From Undibacterium sp. KW1 (lineage in GTDB: Bacteria > Pseudomonadota > Gammaproteobacteria > Burkholderiales > Burkholderiaceae_D), in contig NZ_AP018439.1 in NCBI RefSeq assembly GCF_009937955.1, positions 682,001 through 746,000 on the forward strand: a stretch of DNA of 64,000 nucleotides, read 5' to 3'. Within the stretch, counting starts at the first letter, position 1, and each line of letters opens with the position of its first letter. Shown in pieces: positions 53,547-63,931 of the stretch. The notes below the pieces were generated by a model. It saw only the letters and a program-made list of their open reading frames with translations. It was not told where the DNA came from and searched no databases. A program made the position numbers and the translations under genes.

Positions 53547-54392
53547 TTACTGGCGTGCATTCCGGCGATTGTCCGGGCCCTGGCCCGTACTGAAATTGCT
53601 GCGCCATGGATTGATGTCCAGCCCGCCGCGACGGGTATACCGCGCATAAACTGACAACTTCTGCGGTTTGCAGTGGCGCATGATGTCCACAAAGATGCGT
53701 TCCACACATTGCTCGTGGAATTCATTGTGGTCACGGAAGCCTATCAAATACTGCAACAGGCTTTCCTGGTTGATTTGCGGGCCTACATAATGGATTTGCA
53801 CGCTACCCCAGTCTGGCTGGCCAGTGACCAGGCAGTTGGACTTCAGCAAATGCGAGATCAGGGTTTCTTCTACTGGCGACTCGTCAACATTGGCGGTCAG
53901 CAGCAATGGGTTGGGGGTATAGCTATCGACTTCAATGTCCAGTCTGTCGAGCAACTGGCCTTGCAGTTCGTGCATGGCGAGTTTGTCGAACTGGTCTGGC
54001 GTGGTCAGCTTGACCTGCACTGCTGCGCCAAAACCAGCAGACAAATCTGCCTGCAATAGACTGATCAAAGCATCAGTACCTGCGAGGCGAGTCTGGTTAA
54101 ACGAATTCAGATAAAGCTTGAAAGACTTCGATTCTATAATGTTCGGTGAATCTGCCGGTACCGTAATAGCAGCGATTGCCACCTGTGGTTTGCCACGCAT
54201 GTTCAGCCACGAGATTTCATAGGCATTCCAGATATCCACACCAAAGAAAGGCAGGCTGCTGCCCAGGCCTATTTCTTCCCTTTTTCCGCTGCGGGAGATA
54301 GGGAATAGCAGGCTGGCATCATATTCGGACTTGTAGGTCGCGGGTTTACCCAGTAAAGAATGCTCAGGCGTATTTGGTGCGGAATCTGTCAT
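53547..54392 (-). CDS. queF: NADPH-dependent preQ0 reductase
   Basis: Reduces 7-cyano-7-deazaguanine (preQ0) to preQ1 on the path to queuosine. The 281 residues match the long bimodular YqcD/E. coli type. Family marks are [19 protein letters not shown], the [17 protein letters not shown] segment and the catalytic Cys in [14 protein letters not shown]. The C-terminal [12 protein letters not shown] and [12 protein letters not shown] close the protein. It lies just after ilvA on the same strand. Confidence 0.96.
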   Translation of the reverse strand: MTDSAPNTPEHSLLGKPATYKSEYDASLLFPISRSGKREEIGLGSSLPFFGVDIWNAYEISWLNMRGKPQVAIAAITVPADSPNIIESKSFKLYLNSFNQTRLAGTDALISLLQADLSAGFGAAVQVKLTTPDQFDKLAMHELQGQLLDRLDIEVDSYTPNPLLLTANVDESPVEETLISHLLKSNCLVTGQPDWGSVQIHYVGPQINQESLLQYLIGFRDHNEFHEQCVERIFVDIMRHCKPQKLSVYARYTRRGGLDINPWRSNFSTGQGPDNRRNARQ

Positions 54393-54432
54393 GGTATGTG
54401 TATTACTTATTTACTTAATTCGAGGGGCTGCA

Positions 54433-55968
54433 TCAGCCCAAAAATAATTGATAAACGGGATTCTTGCTTTCATCCCAGTAACGGTAACCCAGGGTTGCCA
54501 AAAATTCGCGGAAAGCCTTCATTTCTTTCTTTGGAACCTGTAAACCAACTAAAGTTCTGCCGTAATCTGCGCCATGGTTACGATAATGGAACAAACTGAT
54601 ATTCCAGTTTGGTGCCATGCTGTTCAGGAAACGACCCAAAGCGCCTGGGCGTTCAGGGAATTCAAAGCGGTACAGTAATTCATCCCTGGCCAGGCTGCTC
54701 TTGCCACCCACCAGATGGCGGATATGCAGTTTCGCCAGCTCATCATGCGTCAAATCCAGGGTAGGGAAGCCGTGCTTCTCAAAATTCTTGGCAATTTTGC
54801 CAGATTCCAGCTTGTCGTGTACTTGTATGCCCACAAAAATATGGGCAATCTTTTCATCACTGATGCGGTAATTGAATTCTGTGACATTGCGTGCACCCAC
54901 CAGTTCACAAAAACGGCGGAAGCTGCCGCGCTCTTCTGGTATGGTCACGGCAAACACAGCTTCACGCGCTTCACCGACTTCGGCACGCTCAGCGACAAAG
55001 CGCAGCCGGTCAAAATTCATGTTGGCGCCGCAGGCGATGGTGACCAGGGCTTCATTCTTCAGCGGTTTCTTGTCGGCCTTGGCGCGTTCTATATAAGCTT
55101 TACAACCAGCTACTGCCAATGCACCAGCAGGTTCCAAAATGCTGCGGGTATCCTGGAACACGTCCTTGATGGCGGCGCAAACGGCGTCGGTATCCACCGT
55201 AATCACTTCATCAACATACAGCTTGGCCAGGCGGAAGGTTTCTTCACCTACCAGCTTGACGGCGGTGCCGTCAGAGAACAGACCTACATCATTCAAAGTC
55301 ACGCGCTTGCCAGCTTTGAGGCTGCGCGCCATCGCGTCAGAATCTGTCGTTTGCACACCGATGATCTTGATATCAGGGCGCACTGCCTTGACGTAAGCTG
55401 CCACGCCAGAAATCAGGCCACCGCCGCCAATCGCGACGAAGATTGCATGGATAGGCTCGGCATGCTGGCGCAAAATCTCCATGCCCACCGTGCCCTGGCC
55501 AGCGATAACGTCAGGGTCATCGAAGGGGTGGACAAAGGTCAGCTTGCGTTTCTTTTCCAGTTCCAGCGCATGGCCGTAAGCATCGGTATAAGAATCACCA
55601 AACAGGACGATTTCAACCAGGTCACCACCATGAGTACGTACAGCATCTATCTTGACCGGTGGCGTGGTGGTTGGCATGACGATGACTGCCTTACAGCCTT
55701 TTTTGCTGGCACTCAGGGCCACGCCTTGGGCATGGTTACCGGCAGAGGCGCAGATGACGCCGCGTTTGAGTTGTGCTGGCGTGAGGTGGGCAATCTTGTT
55801 ATAAGCACCGCGCAGCTTGAAGCTGAACACGCTTTGCATGTCTTCGCGTTTGAAATAAATTCGGTTATCCATGCGAGCCGACAGGCTGGTAGCGTATTCC
55901 AGCGGGGTTTCAAATGCGACGTCATAGACGCGCGCTGTCAGGATCTTCTTCAGATAATCGGTGCTCAT
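54433..55968 (-). CDS. ilvA: Threonine ammonia-lyase (biosynthetic)
   Basis: PLP enzyme that makes 2-oxobutanoate for isoleucine synthesis. The 511-residue protein has the PLP lysine in SFKLRGAYNKI, the SAGNHAQGVALSA motif and GGGGLISGVAAY. Two ACT-like regulatory domains follow from about residue 330 to the end, including PERPGALGRFL. This length and the double C-terminal domain identify the feedback-inhibited biosynthetic form. It is upstream of queF. Confidence 0.96.
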   Translation of the reverse strand: MSTDYLKKILTARVYDVAFETPLEYATSLSARMDNRIYFKREDMQSVFSFKLRGAYNKIAHLTPAQLKRGVICASAGNHAQGVALSASKKGCKAVIVMPTTTPPVKIDAVRTHGGDLVEIVLFGDSYTDAYGHALELEKKRKLTFVHPFDDPDVIAGQGTVGMEILRQHAEPIHAIFVAIGGGGLISGVAAYVKAVRPDIKIIGVQTTDSDAMARSLKAGKRVTLNDVGLFSDGTAVKLVGEETFRLAKLYVDEVITVDTDAVCAAIKDVFQDTRSILEPAGALAVAGCKAYIERAKADKKPLKNEALVTIACGANMNFDRLRFVAERAEVGEAREAVFAVTIPEERGSFRRFCELVGARNVTEFNYRISDEKIAHIFVGIQVHDKLESGKIAKNFEKHGFPTLDLTHDELAKLHIRHLVGGKSSLARDELLYRFEFPERPGALGRFLNSMAPNWNISLFHYRNHGADYGRTLVGLQVPKKEMKAFREFLATLGYRYWDESKNPVYQLFLG

Positions 55969-56125
55969 GGATGTCTTATTGTTAGTTAAAAATGGCTTAT
56001 TTGGGCCTGATCTAAAGCTAATTCAGGTCTAAATACTTACTTGTTGCTTACTTTTTGATTACTTGCTGATTTGAAATTGCAGCCGCCATTATAATGTAAG
56101 CCTTTTACAACCATATCAAACCACG

Positions 56126-56617
56126 ATGATAGAAGCTGCAGTCCATTGGTTATTAAGCGTCCTGGCAGTGCCTGAAGTCGGTTTGAGTTCGGTATTTATT
56201 GTCAGCTTTATTTCGGCCACGCTCTTGCCTTTAGGTTCGGAGCCGGCCGTATTTGCCGTCATCAAGGCCAACCCGGCGATTTTCTGGCAAGTGATCATTG
56301 TCGCCACCATAGGCAATACCCTGGGCGGGGTGGTTGATTACGGTATGGGTTATGCCGCCAAGCAGGCCTTTGACCGTGAGCGTGAAAGCTATTGGTACCG
56401 CTGGCTACAGCATTTTGGTGCCAAGACCATGCTGCTGGCCTGGCTGCCCGGCATAGGTGACCCCATCTGCACTCTGGCAGGCTGGTTGCGCCTGCCTTTC
56501 TGGCCCAGCGTGTTTTATATGGCCGTGGGTAAGTTTCTGCGTTATATCGTCATTACCTGGTTATTGTTGAAGGTGCCAGAGGGTTACTGGACCAAAATCG
56601 CCAACTTCATCTTCTGA
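56126..56617 (+). CDS. YqaA-family membrane protein (SNARE-associated/DedA-like)
   Basis: A 163-residue integral membrane protein. Hydrophobic stretches lie near residues 5-35, 52-75, and 125-155. The conserved SEPAVFAVIKANP and VATIGNTLGGVVDYGMGY, then LAWLPGIGDPICTLAGWLR, are typical of YqaA, a small relative of DedA. DedA-type proteins are linked to lipid or undecaprenyl handling; the role here is unproven. It is 6 bases before a metallophosphoesterase gene, so the two are probably one operon. Confidence 0.88.
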   Translation: MIEAAVHWLLSVLAVPEVGLSSVFIVSFISATLLPLGSEPAVFAVIKANPAIFWQVIIVATIGNTLGGVVDYGMGYAAKQAFDRERESYWYRWLQHFGAKTMLLAWLPGIGDPICTLAGWLRLPFWPSVFYMAVGKFLRYIVITWLLLKVPEGYWTKIANFIF

Positions 56618-56623
56618 TCAGGC

Positions 56624-57529
56624 ATGGGCAGGGGTAAATACTATGGCTGGTGGCGGCGTGCGGGTGAGGGGCTGGAAGCCGCTTTCTATCAAGAAAACTG
56701 GGCAGCACGCATTGCCTATGCCTTGAAACTGCAAGGCGGCTTGCACATCGACAGGCGTAATTTTTACCTGCCCTTGCCTGCGGGCTTTCACTGCAAGCTG
56801 GCCTTCATTTCAGATTTGCATGCAGGCCCGCTGACAGATGTGCGTTTGCTGGAACAGGCATTTGCCGCCATTGCTGATTTTGCACCGGATGTCATTCTGT
56901 TTGGTGGCGACTTCGTCTCGCTGCATGCCAGACATATCCGGCATCTGATGAAGCCTCTGGCTTTGCTTAATCCCGCTACTCCCAAGTTTGCCGTCATGGG
57001 TAATCATGATTTGTGGCTGGATGATGTGCATATCGCAAATTGCCTCACGGAGGCAGGTGTCCAGGTCCTGGTCAATCAAAACAAACGCTTGCCCGCTCCC
57101 TTTGATGCAATTTCGATTTGCGGCCTGGATGAACCCGGCGTCGGCATGCCTGACGCAGACCAGACTTTTGCCGGGGCAAGCGACGTGCGCGTGTTGCTCA
57201 TGCATTCGCCGCTGGGTCTCAAGCTCTTGGCTGGACATGATTTCCAACTTGCTTTTTGCGGCCATACCCATGGCGGGCAAATCGCCACGCCGGGTGGCAG
57301 GCCACTGGTTTTGCCGCCCGGCTCAGGTGAGCGTCGTTATGCAAGGGGTTTGTTTGCCTTGCCAGACGGTCGGCAATTGCTGACCAGCCAGGGCATAGGC
57401 ATGAGTGATGTGCCCATACGCCTGTTTGCCCCTTCCGAAGTGCACTTATGTCATCTGTATTCGGCGCTGGATGCAGTAGAACAGAATGGCAGTCCGCCCA
57501 TGCCATCAGACCTGGTAGTTAATGTATAG
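56624..57529 (+). CDS. Metallophosphoesterase (YkuE-like)
   Basis: A 301-residue calcineurin-fold enzyme. Metal motifs appear in order: ISDLHAG, FGGDFVS, VMGNHDLW, the His in LLMHSPLG and GHTHGGQIATP. The N-terminus lacks a signal peptide but is basic and amphipathic. Relatives such as YkuE or LpxH-like proteins act on phospholipid, UDP-lipid or other phosphoesters. The tight link to the YqaA membrane protein hints at envelope metabolism. Confidence 0.9.
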   Translation: MGRGKYYGWWRRAGEGLEAAFYQENWAARIAYALKLQGGLHIDRRNFYLPLPAGFHCKLAFISDLHAGPLTDVRLLEQAFAAIADFAPDVILFGGDFVSLHARHIRHLMKPLALLNPATPKFAVMGNHDLWLDDVHIANCLTEAGVQVLVNQNKRLPAPFDAISICGLDEPGVGMPDADQTFAGASDVRVLLMHSPLGLKLLAGHDFQLAFCGHTHGGQIATPGGRPLVLPPGSGERRYARGLFALPDGRQLLTSQGIGMSDVPIRLFAPSEVHLCHLYSALDAVEQNGSPPMPSDLVVNV

Positions 57530-57720
57530 ACAAATTTGCTTAAAAATTTTGTGCCTATTGCAGGGATGTCACAATGTTTGACTATAATGCTTGCCGGAAA
57601 GTAGTCAAAAAAAGCAGTATTCGCACGATCACACTATGCAAGTTCTGTACGCTTAAACAAGTTTTTAATAAAGATACATGCCCGGCATGTGGCATGTCAT
57701 GCGCTCATTGAGGAAATCAA

Positions 57721-59022
57721 ATGCAAGATACTAAACAAACCCGTCAACAGCCACGCCGTGGCTTTTTGCAAGGTCTGGTTGCCACTGCGGCAGGCGTAAG
57801 CCTGGCTGCCCCTGCACTGGCTAAACCGGCCGCAGCTTCGCCAGCAGTATTCCTCGATGCCGCCAAATGGTCACCGCGCAACCGTGACCTGGTAGCGGCT
57901 TTGATCGCCAAGCATGGCAATACCAGCAAAAGCTATTCTGCCAAGCGCAAGCCTTACGCCGTGTTTGACTGGGACAACACCAGTATCATGAATGACTGCG
58001 AAGAAGCGCTGCTGATGTACCAGATCAATCATCTGGCATTCAACCTGAGCCCGCAAGAATTCTCTGCGACTATCCGTCAAAATGTACCAGCAGGTAACTT
58101 CACTGCTGACTACAAGAATGCCGCAGGCAAGGTTTTGGATCTGGAAAGCATTTGTACCGATCTCGACAGTGATTACGCCTATCTGCATGCCAACTACAAA
58201 GGCATGGCAGGTAGCCGCAGCCTCGAAGAAATCGTTGAAACTGCACAGTTCCAGGATTTCCGCGCCAAGCTCTACTTCCTGTATGAAGCCGTTAATGACA
58301 CGCATGGCGTGAACGTTGGTTATCCATGGGTGATCTATTTCTTTGCCAATATGACGGTAGGCGAAGTCAGTGCACTGGCAGAAGCATCGAATGACGCCAA
58401 CCTCGGCATGAGCCTGACCAAGACCAAGTACACCAGCCCTTCATCTCTGCCTGGTGTGGCCGGTGTCATCACGACTGCCCACTTCCATGGCATACGCCTT
58501 TGTACAGAAGTCGCGACACTGATGAACACTTTCCGTCAAAACGGTTTTGACGTGTATGTCAGCACCGCCTCGCTGGAAGATGTGGTTGCCGTATTCGCGA
58601 CCAATCCAAAATATGGCTATCATGTGCAACGTGAAAACGTCCTGGGCCTGCGCCTGGAACAAAATGGCGACGTCTATAAAAACGCCTACCGCAAAGACTG
58701 GCCTTTGAACTGGGGCCCGGGCAAAACCGTCGTCATCAAACGTGAACTGGTTGCCAAAAAAGGCTACGGTCCGGTATTTGTCGCTGGTGACAGTGATGGT
58801 GACTACGACATGCTGCGCGATTTCAAAGAAACAGAAATCGGCCTGGTCGTGAACCGCCTCAAAAAAGGCAAGATCGGTGAATTGTCCAAGGCCGCTGCTG
58901 ATGCTGCCAAAGAAGCCCATCCGCGCTTCCTGCTGCAAGGCCGTCAGGAATCCACAGGTAACTGGTTGCCAGTGGAAACAACACTGAAACTGGGCAAGAC
59001 TGCGCCTGCTTTGCTGGGTTGA
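57721..59022 (+). CDS. Secreted HAD-family phosphatase (possible Tat substrate)
   Basis: A 433-residue protein with a signal peptide of Tat-like type: RRGFLQG then a hydrophobic stretch and ALA at about residue 34. The HAD motifs are FDWDNTSIM (motif I), YVSTASLED (motif II), VVIKREL (Lys) and GDSDGDYDML (motif IV). The DxDNT motif I and periplasmic location resemble phosphorylcholine phosphatases of Pseudomonas; substrate is inferred only from that. GAGG precedes the ATG. A strong terminator follows, so the gene is monocistronic. Confidence 0.88.
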   Translation: MQDTKQTRQQPRRGFLQGLVATAAGVSLAAPALAKPAAASPAVFLDAAKWSPRNRDLVAALIAKHGNTSKSYSAKRKPYAVFDWDNTSIMNDCEEALLMYQINHLAFNLSPQEFSATIRQNVPAGNFTADYKNAAGKVLDLESICTDLDSDYAYLHANYKGMAGSRSLEEIVETAQFQDFRAKLYFLYEAVNDTHGVNVGYPWVIYFFANMTVGEVSALAEASNDANLGMSLTKTKYTSPSSLPGVAGVITTAHFHGIRLCTEVATLMNTFRQNGFDVYVSTASLEDVVAVFATNPKYGYHVQRENVLGLRLEQNGDVYKNAYRKDWPLNWGPGKTVVIKRELVAKKGYGPVFVAGDSDGDYDMLRDFKETEIGLVVNRLKKGKIGELSKAAADAAKEAHPRFLLQGRQESTGNWLPVETTLKLGKTAPALLG

Positions 59023-59040
59023 TTTTTTCTACTTGAGAAA

Positions 59041-59067
59041 CGGGCAGCTGAGGCTGCCCGTTTTTTT
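59041..59067 (+). terminator. Terminator after the HAD phosphatase gene
   Basis: CGGGCAGC / GCTGCCCG stem with a TGAG loop and seven T at the end, 18 bases after the stop. Confidence 0.95.
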
Positions 59068-59258
59068 ATTTCAAATATTGCTTAATTATAAATTCCTTTG
59101 TTTTTGGTGATGCTCAGAGTAGTATGTAATTAATCAAATAAAAACTTCTTAGATAATGAAATCAAAAACAAGCAGAGGTTTCTGTAATACAAACTTGGCG
59201 TTGCAATAAAAAATTGAAAGAATCACCTGTAAACAGGTTAACAAAGTGAGAAACGGAA

Positions 59259-59600
59259 ATGTGGTCAACAATATGTGGGGTTGTCATTTTTGTTATTGTT
59301 CTTAAAATTGTAATTAATGAAATTAATCGACGTGCCCGAAAAAAATTCGATTCATTATCGCCAGATGAGCAAGCAATTGAATTGCAAAAACAGTATGAGG
59401 CCAAACAGCACTATTTATACGGCTCTATAAATGAAAAATTAGTATGTCAGCATTGCCAGGTGCAAGGAAAAATAAGGGTTAAAAGGGTAGTTATTTCAAA
59501 TGAATCATTGACTGGGAATATAGTTAAAGTGAAAACTGTTCACAAAGCAGATGCGACACAAATGCATTGTGAAAATTGCAGGGTAACTTGGAACGTTTAG
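59259..59600 (+). CDS. Small membrane protein with zinc-ribbon-like Cys pairs
   Basis: A 113-residue protein with one N-terminal membrane helix (residues 4-20, GVVIFVIVLKIVI), a charged helix (25-50) and a C-terminal domain with CQHC (about residues 63-66) and CENC (about 105-108). The spacing fits a zinc ribbon held in the cytoplasm. It is AT-rich compared with neighbours. I do not recognise the family. No clear ribosome binding site is seen. Confidence 0.65.
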   Translation: MWSTICGVVIFVIVLKIVINEINRRARKKFDSLSPDEQAIELQKQYEAKQHYLYGSINEKLVCQHCQVQGKIRVKRVVISNESLTGNIVKVKTVHKADATQMHCENCRVTWNV

Positions 59601-59959
59601 GAAGAACGAAAATCATATTGTTTTAGAAAAACTCAAATTTATTTTGTTTTGTATTTGTGCGTCTCTTCCCTCTACGTTCTCCACTCTCTCCCAAAATGAC
59701 TGCTTGCTGTACGCGGTCAGGTGTAAAATACGACAAACGATGTAAATCAAATTTGCCCGCCTGACTTTTGTGCAACGATAATCGTGATGATTTTGCAATT
59801 TAGCCACTTTTTTGATGATTTTGTGGGGTTTTGCCAAATTCCATTCGGAAAATTGCCACAATCACCATTCATTACCGTATAAACTTCAAGGCTGTTGGCG
59901 CGTGGTGCATCGCAATAAGTTAGAATGGACTTTTATATATCCGTCCAACCACGTCACTG
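59601..59959. other. AT-rich intergenic region before the FAD/Fe-S gene
   Basis: No gene is supported; a minus-strand frame at 59613-59861 lacks a ribosome binding site. The stretch probably holds the promoter of the downstream gene. Confidence 0.5.
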
Positions 59960-62900
59960 ATGAATGCTCCAGCCCAGATACAGGCCTTGCTCGCAGATGC
60001 ACCCCAAGGCGCCACACCGACCCGCGTGCGGGAAATTCCCTATAACTATACGTCGTTCTCTGACCGCGAAATCGTCATACGCCTGTTAGGCGAAGACGCC
60101 TGGCAATTGCTTGATCAATTGCGCGGCAAACGCCAGACCGGGCGATCTGCGCGCATGCTGTACGAAGTGCTGGGTGATATCTGGGTCGTGCAGCGTAATC
60201 CCTATCTGCAAGACGATATGCTGGACAACCCCAAGCGTCGTCAGGATTTGATTGATGCCTTGAATCACAGGCTGGCTGAAGTCGAGAAGCGCCGCCTGAG
60301 TACCGTCAACGATGATGCAGAACGAAGCAATAGCGTAGAGACGCTGGTGCTGGCTGCACGCAAGGCAGTGGCGGCGTTTTCCAAGGATTTTCGCGATACC
60401 TATGATTTGCGCAAGAAGGCCAACAGGCTGCTGGCGCGCTTCACTGCAAAAGACAATATCAAGTTCGATGGCCTGAGCCGCGTATCCCATGTCACTGATG
60501 CAACCGATTGGCGCGTGGAATACCCCTTTGTCGTGCTGACGCCAGACACCGAAGATGAAATGGCGGGCCTCGTCAAGAGCTGTATAGAACTGGGCCTGAC
60601 CATTATCCCGCGTGGCGGTGGCACGGGTTATACCGGCGGCGCGATACCGCTGACGCCTTTGTCGGCGGTTATCAATACAGAGAAACTGGAACAACTGGGC
60701 GCAGTCGAAATGACGCGCCTGCCGGGCGTTGATCGCGATTATGCGGTTATCTATTCCGGTGCTGGTGTCGTCACCAAGCGCGTCTCGGATGCGGCTGAAA
60801 AAGCAGGCTTTGTGTTTGCCGTAGATCCAACCTCTGCCGAAGCCTCATGCATAGGCGGCAACGTCGCCATGAATGCGGGCGGCAAGAAGGCGGTATTGTG
60901 GGGCACAGCGCTCGATAACCTGGCTTCGTGGCGCATGGTAGATCCTAACGGTGACTGGCTGGAAGTAACCAGGCTTGAGCATAATCTCGGCAAAATCCAC
61001 GACGTGGAAGTAGCCAAGTTCAAGCTGGAATGGACACACCCTGGCGAGAAGCAACCGTTCAAGACCGAGCAGCTTGATATCAAGGGCCGCGTATTCCGCA
61101 AAGAAGGCCTCGGCAAGGATGTGACTGACAAGTTCCTCGCGGGTTTGCCAGGTGTGCAAAAAGAAGGCTGCGATGGTTTGATTACATCGGCTCGCTGGAT
61201 CTTGCATAAAATGCCCAAGTTTGCCCGCACCGTCTGCCTGGAATTCTTTGGCCAGGCGCGCGATGCCATACCGAGCATCGTTGAAATCAAGGATTACCTC
61301 GATAACGAAACCCGCAAGGGCGGCGCTATTCTGGCGGGTCTGGAACATCTGGATGAGCGCTATCTGCGTGCTGTCGGCTATACGACCAAATCCAAGCGTG
61401 GCGTCTTGCCCAAGATGGCGCTGTTCGGTGACATCGTTGGCGATGATGAAAACACCGTGGCCCAGGCCGCGTCTGAAGTCATACGCATTGCCAATACCCG
61501 CGTCGGTGAGGGCTTTGTGGCCGTCAGCCCTGAGGCACGCAAAAAATTCTGGCTGGACCGCGCCAAGACAGCGGCGATTTCCAAACACACCAATGCCTTC
61601 AAGATCAATGAAGACGTGGTGATTCCCCTGAACCGCATGGGTGAATACACCGATGGCATAGAGCGCATCAACATAGAATTATCGATACAAAACAAGCTGG
61701 CTTTGCTCGATGCCTTGAAGGGCTTTTTCGCCAGGCGCAATCTGCCGCTGGGCAAGAGCGAAGATGCTGCTGGTGATGACATCCCCGCATCTGAATTGCT
61801 GGAAGACCGCGTCAATGAAGCGAATGCACTTCTGCAGGCAGCAGAAGCACGCTGGACTTATCTGCTGAATAATCTCGACAAGCCACTCAGTGCAGCCAAA
61901 GCAGAATTATTTGAGCTTGGTCTGGACAAGCTGGAATTTGTCTTTGATGAAAGACTGCAACAGCAGCCTGATGTGACGGTATTTTCCATCGTCCAGGACA
62001 GGACAGTGCGGGTATCCTGGAAGACAGAAATCCGTGCACACCTGCGCCAGATTTTCAGTGGTTCTGCCTTCAAGCTGATATTGGATGAATGCGTGGCCGT
62101 GCACAAGAAAGTATTGCGCAGCCGCGTCTTCGTCGCCTTGCACATGCATGCAGGTGATGGCAATGTGCATACCAACTTGCCAGTCAATTCTGATGATTAT
62201 GAAATGCTGCAAGTGGCACATCATGCCGTTGCCCGCATCATGGTACTGGCCCGTTCATTGAATGGTGTTATCTCGGGCGAGCATGGCATAGGCATCACCA
62301 AGCTGGAATTCTTGACTGAAGATGAAATCAAGGATTTCCGTTCGTATAAATTGCGCATCGATCCTGAAGGCCGCTTCAACAAGGGCAAACTGCTGAACCT
62401 GCCAGACTTTGCTGCCGACTTGCGCAATGCCTACACGCCTTCGTTTGGCCTGATGGGGCATGAGTCGCTGATCATGCAGCAAAGTGATATCGGTGCGATC
62501 GCCAATAGCGTCAAGGACTGCCTGCGCTGCGGCAAGTGCAAACCTGTCTGTGCCACCCATGTGCCACGCGCCAATTTACTATATTCGCCACGTAACAAAA
62601 TCCTGGCAACCTCGCTGCTGGTTGAAGCCTTTTTGTATGAAGAGCAGACCCGTCGTGGTATCTCGATCAAGCACTGGGAAGAATTTGAAGACGTGGCCGA
62701 CCACTGTACGGTCTGCCATAAATGCGTGACGCCCTGTCCGGTCGATATCGACTTTGGTGATGTGTCGATGAATATGCGCAATCTCTTGCGCAAGATGGAC
62801 AAGAAGTCGTTCAACCCCGGCACGGCATCCGCCATGTTCTTCTTGAATGCCAAAGACCCGGCCACCATCAAGGCGGCGCGCCAGGTGATTTTTGGCTGGG

Positions 62901-63931
62901 GTGTGGCGGCGCAGCGCCTCGGTAATACCGTATTGAAAAAGCTTGCTAAGAAACAAACCAAGGCACCACCAGCGAGCCTGGGCAAGCCTGTCATACGCGA
63001 GCAGGTGATTCACTTCATCAACAAGAAAATGCCAGGCAACCTGCCCAAAAAAACCGCGCGTGCCTTGCTGGATATTGAAGATGACAAGATGGTCCCCATC
63101 ATCCGCAATCCGCAAACCACGACAGCAGATACTGAAGCCGTGTTTTACTTCCCCGGCTGTGGTTCGGAAAGGCTGTTCTCACAAGTCGGCCTGGCAACCC
63201 AGGCAATGCTGTGGAATGTCGGCGTGCAAACCGTGCTGCCACCAGGTTATCTGTGCTGCGGTTACCCACAACGCAGTGCCGGCCAGTTCGACAAGGCCGA
63301 GAAGATGATCACCGACAACCGCGTGTTGTTCCACCGCATGGCGAATACCCTGAACTATCTGGATATCAAGACCGTGGTCGTTTCTTGCGGCACCTGTTAT
63401 GACCAGATACAGGGCTATGAATTCGACAAGATATTCCCTGGCTGCCGCATCATCGACATCCATGAATTCTTGCTGGAAAAAGATGTCAAGCTGGCGGCAG
63501 TGAATGGCACGCGTTATATGTATCACGACCCCTGCCATACACCGATGAAATTGCAAGACCCGCTGAAAACGGTCAATGCGCTGATCACTACGGTCGATGA
63601 CGTCAAGATAGAAAAGAATGACCGCTGCTGTGGCGAGGCTGGTACGCTGGCCGTATCGCGCCCAGATATCTCTACCCAGATACGCTTCCGCAAGGAAGAA
63701 GAAATGAACAAGGGTGCAGATAAACTGCGTGCCGACGGCTTTACGGGCGACGTCAAAATCCTGACATCCTGCCCGGCCTGTTTGCAAGGTTTGACACGCT
63801 ATGATGAAGACTCTGGCACCACAGCAGACTACATCGTCGTCGAAATGGCCAAGCATATCCTTGGGCCAAACTGGATGCCTGAATACGTCGCCAAAGCCAA
63901 TAACGGTGGTATAGAAAGGGTGCTGGTGTAA
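59960..63931 (+). CDS. FAD-linked oxidase / Fe-S fusion with DUF3683 (D-lactate or 2-hydroxyacid dehydrogenase-like)
   Basis: A 1323-residue cytoplasmic flavo-iron-sulfur protein. Residues about 1-130 form the DUF3683 region. FAD_binding_4 follows with [14 protein letters not shown] near 217, then the FAD-oxidase C-terminal domain ending near 820 with [10 protein letters not shown] and GEHGIG. Two 4Fe-4S clusters have [11 protein letters not shown] at about 853 and [12 protein letters not shown] at about 916. Two CCG domains follow, with [11 protein letters not shown] and CCGYPQR near 1064 and 1100, then YHDPCHTP and CCGEAG near 1189 and 1223. This equals GlcD plus GlcF in one chain. The oxidised 2-hydroxyacid is not certain. 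The next gene starts at its stop codon (TAATG). Confidence 0.9.
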   Translation: MNAPAQIQALLADAPQGATPTRVREIPYNYTSFSDREIVIRLLGEDAWQLLDQLRGKRQTGRSARMLYEVLGDIWVVQRNPYLQDDMLDNPKRRQDLIDALNHRLAEVEKRRLSTVNDDAERSNSVETLVLAARKAVAAFSKDFRDTYDLRKKANRLLARFTAKDNIKFDGLSRVSHVTDATDWRVEYPFVVLTPDTEDEMAGLVKSCIELGLTIIPRGGGTGYTGGAIPLTPLSAVINTEKLEQLGAVEMTRLPGVDRDYAVIYSGAGVVTKRVSDAAEKAGFVFAVDPTSAEASCIGGNVAMNAGGKKAVLWGTALDNLASWRMVDPNGDWLEVTRLEHNLGKIHDVEVAKFKLEWTHPGEKQPFKTEQLDIKGRVFRKEGLGKDVTDKFLAGLPGVQKEGCDGLITSARWILHKMPKFARTVCLEFFGQARDAIPSIVEIKDYLDNETRKGGAILAGLEHLDERYLRAVGYTTKSKRGVLPKMALFGDIVGDDENTVAQAASEVIRIANTRVGEGFVAVSPEARKKFWLDRAKTAAISKHTNAFKINEDVVIPLNRMGEYTDGIERINIELSIQNKLALLDALKGFFARRNLPLGKSEDAAGDDIPASELLEDRVNEANALLQAAEARWTYLLNNLDKPLSAAKAELFELGLDKLEFVFDERLQQQPDVTVFSIVQDRTVRVSWKTEIRAHLRQIFSGSAFKLILDECVAVHKKVLRSRVFVALHMHAGDGNVHTNLPVNSDDYEMLQVAHHAVARIMVLARSLNGVISGEHGIGITKLEFLTEDEIKDFRSYKLRIDPEGRFNKGKLLNLPDFAADLRNAYTPSFGLMGHESLIMQQSDIGAIANSVKDCLRCGKCKPVCATHVPRANLLYSPRNKILATSLLVEAFLYEEQTRRGISIKHWEEFEDVADHCTVCHKCVTPCPVDIDFGDVSMNMRNLLRKMDKKSFNPGTASAMFFLNAKDPATIKAARQVIFGWGVAAQRLGNTVLKKLAKKQTKAPPASLGKPVIREQVIHFINKKMPGNLPKKTARALLDIEDDKMVPIIRNPQTTTADTEAVFYFPGCGSERLFSQVGLATQAMLWNVGVQTVLPPGYLCCGYPQRSAGQFDKAEKMITDNRVLFHRMANTLNYLDIKTVVVSCGTCYDQIQGYEFDKIFPGCRIIDIHEFLLEKDVKLAAVNGTRYMYHDPCHTPMKLQDPLKTVNALITTVDDVKIEKNDRCCGEAGTLAVSRPDISTQIRFRKEEEMNKGADKLRADGFTGDVKILTSCPACLQGLTRYDEDSGTTADYIVVEMAKHILGPNWMPEYVAKANNGGIERVLV

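Noticed and set aside
54715..55989. 424-codon plus-strand frame antisense to ilvA
   Set aside because: It is a shadow of ilvA codon bias; composition is rich in His, Gln and Cys with no domain.
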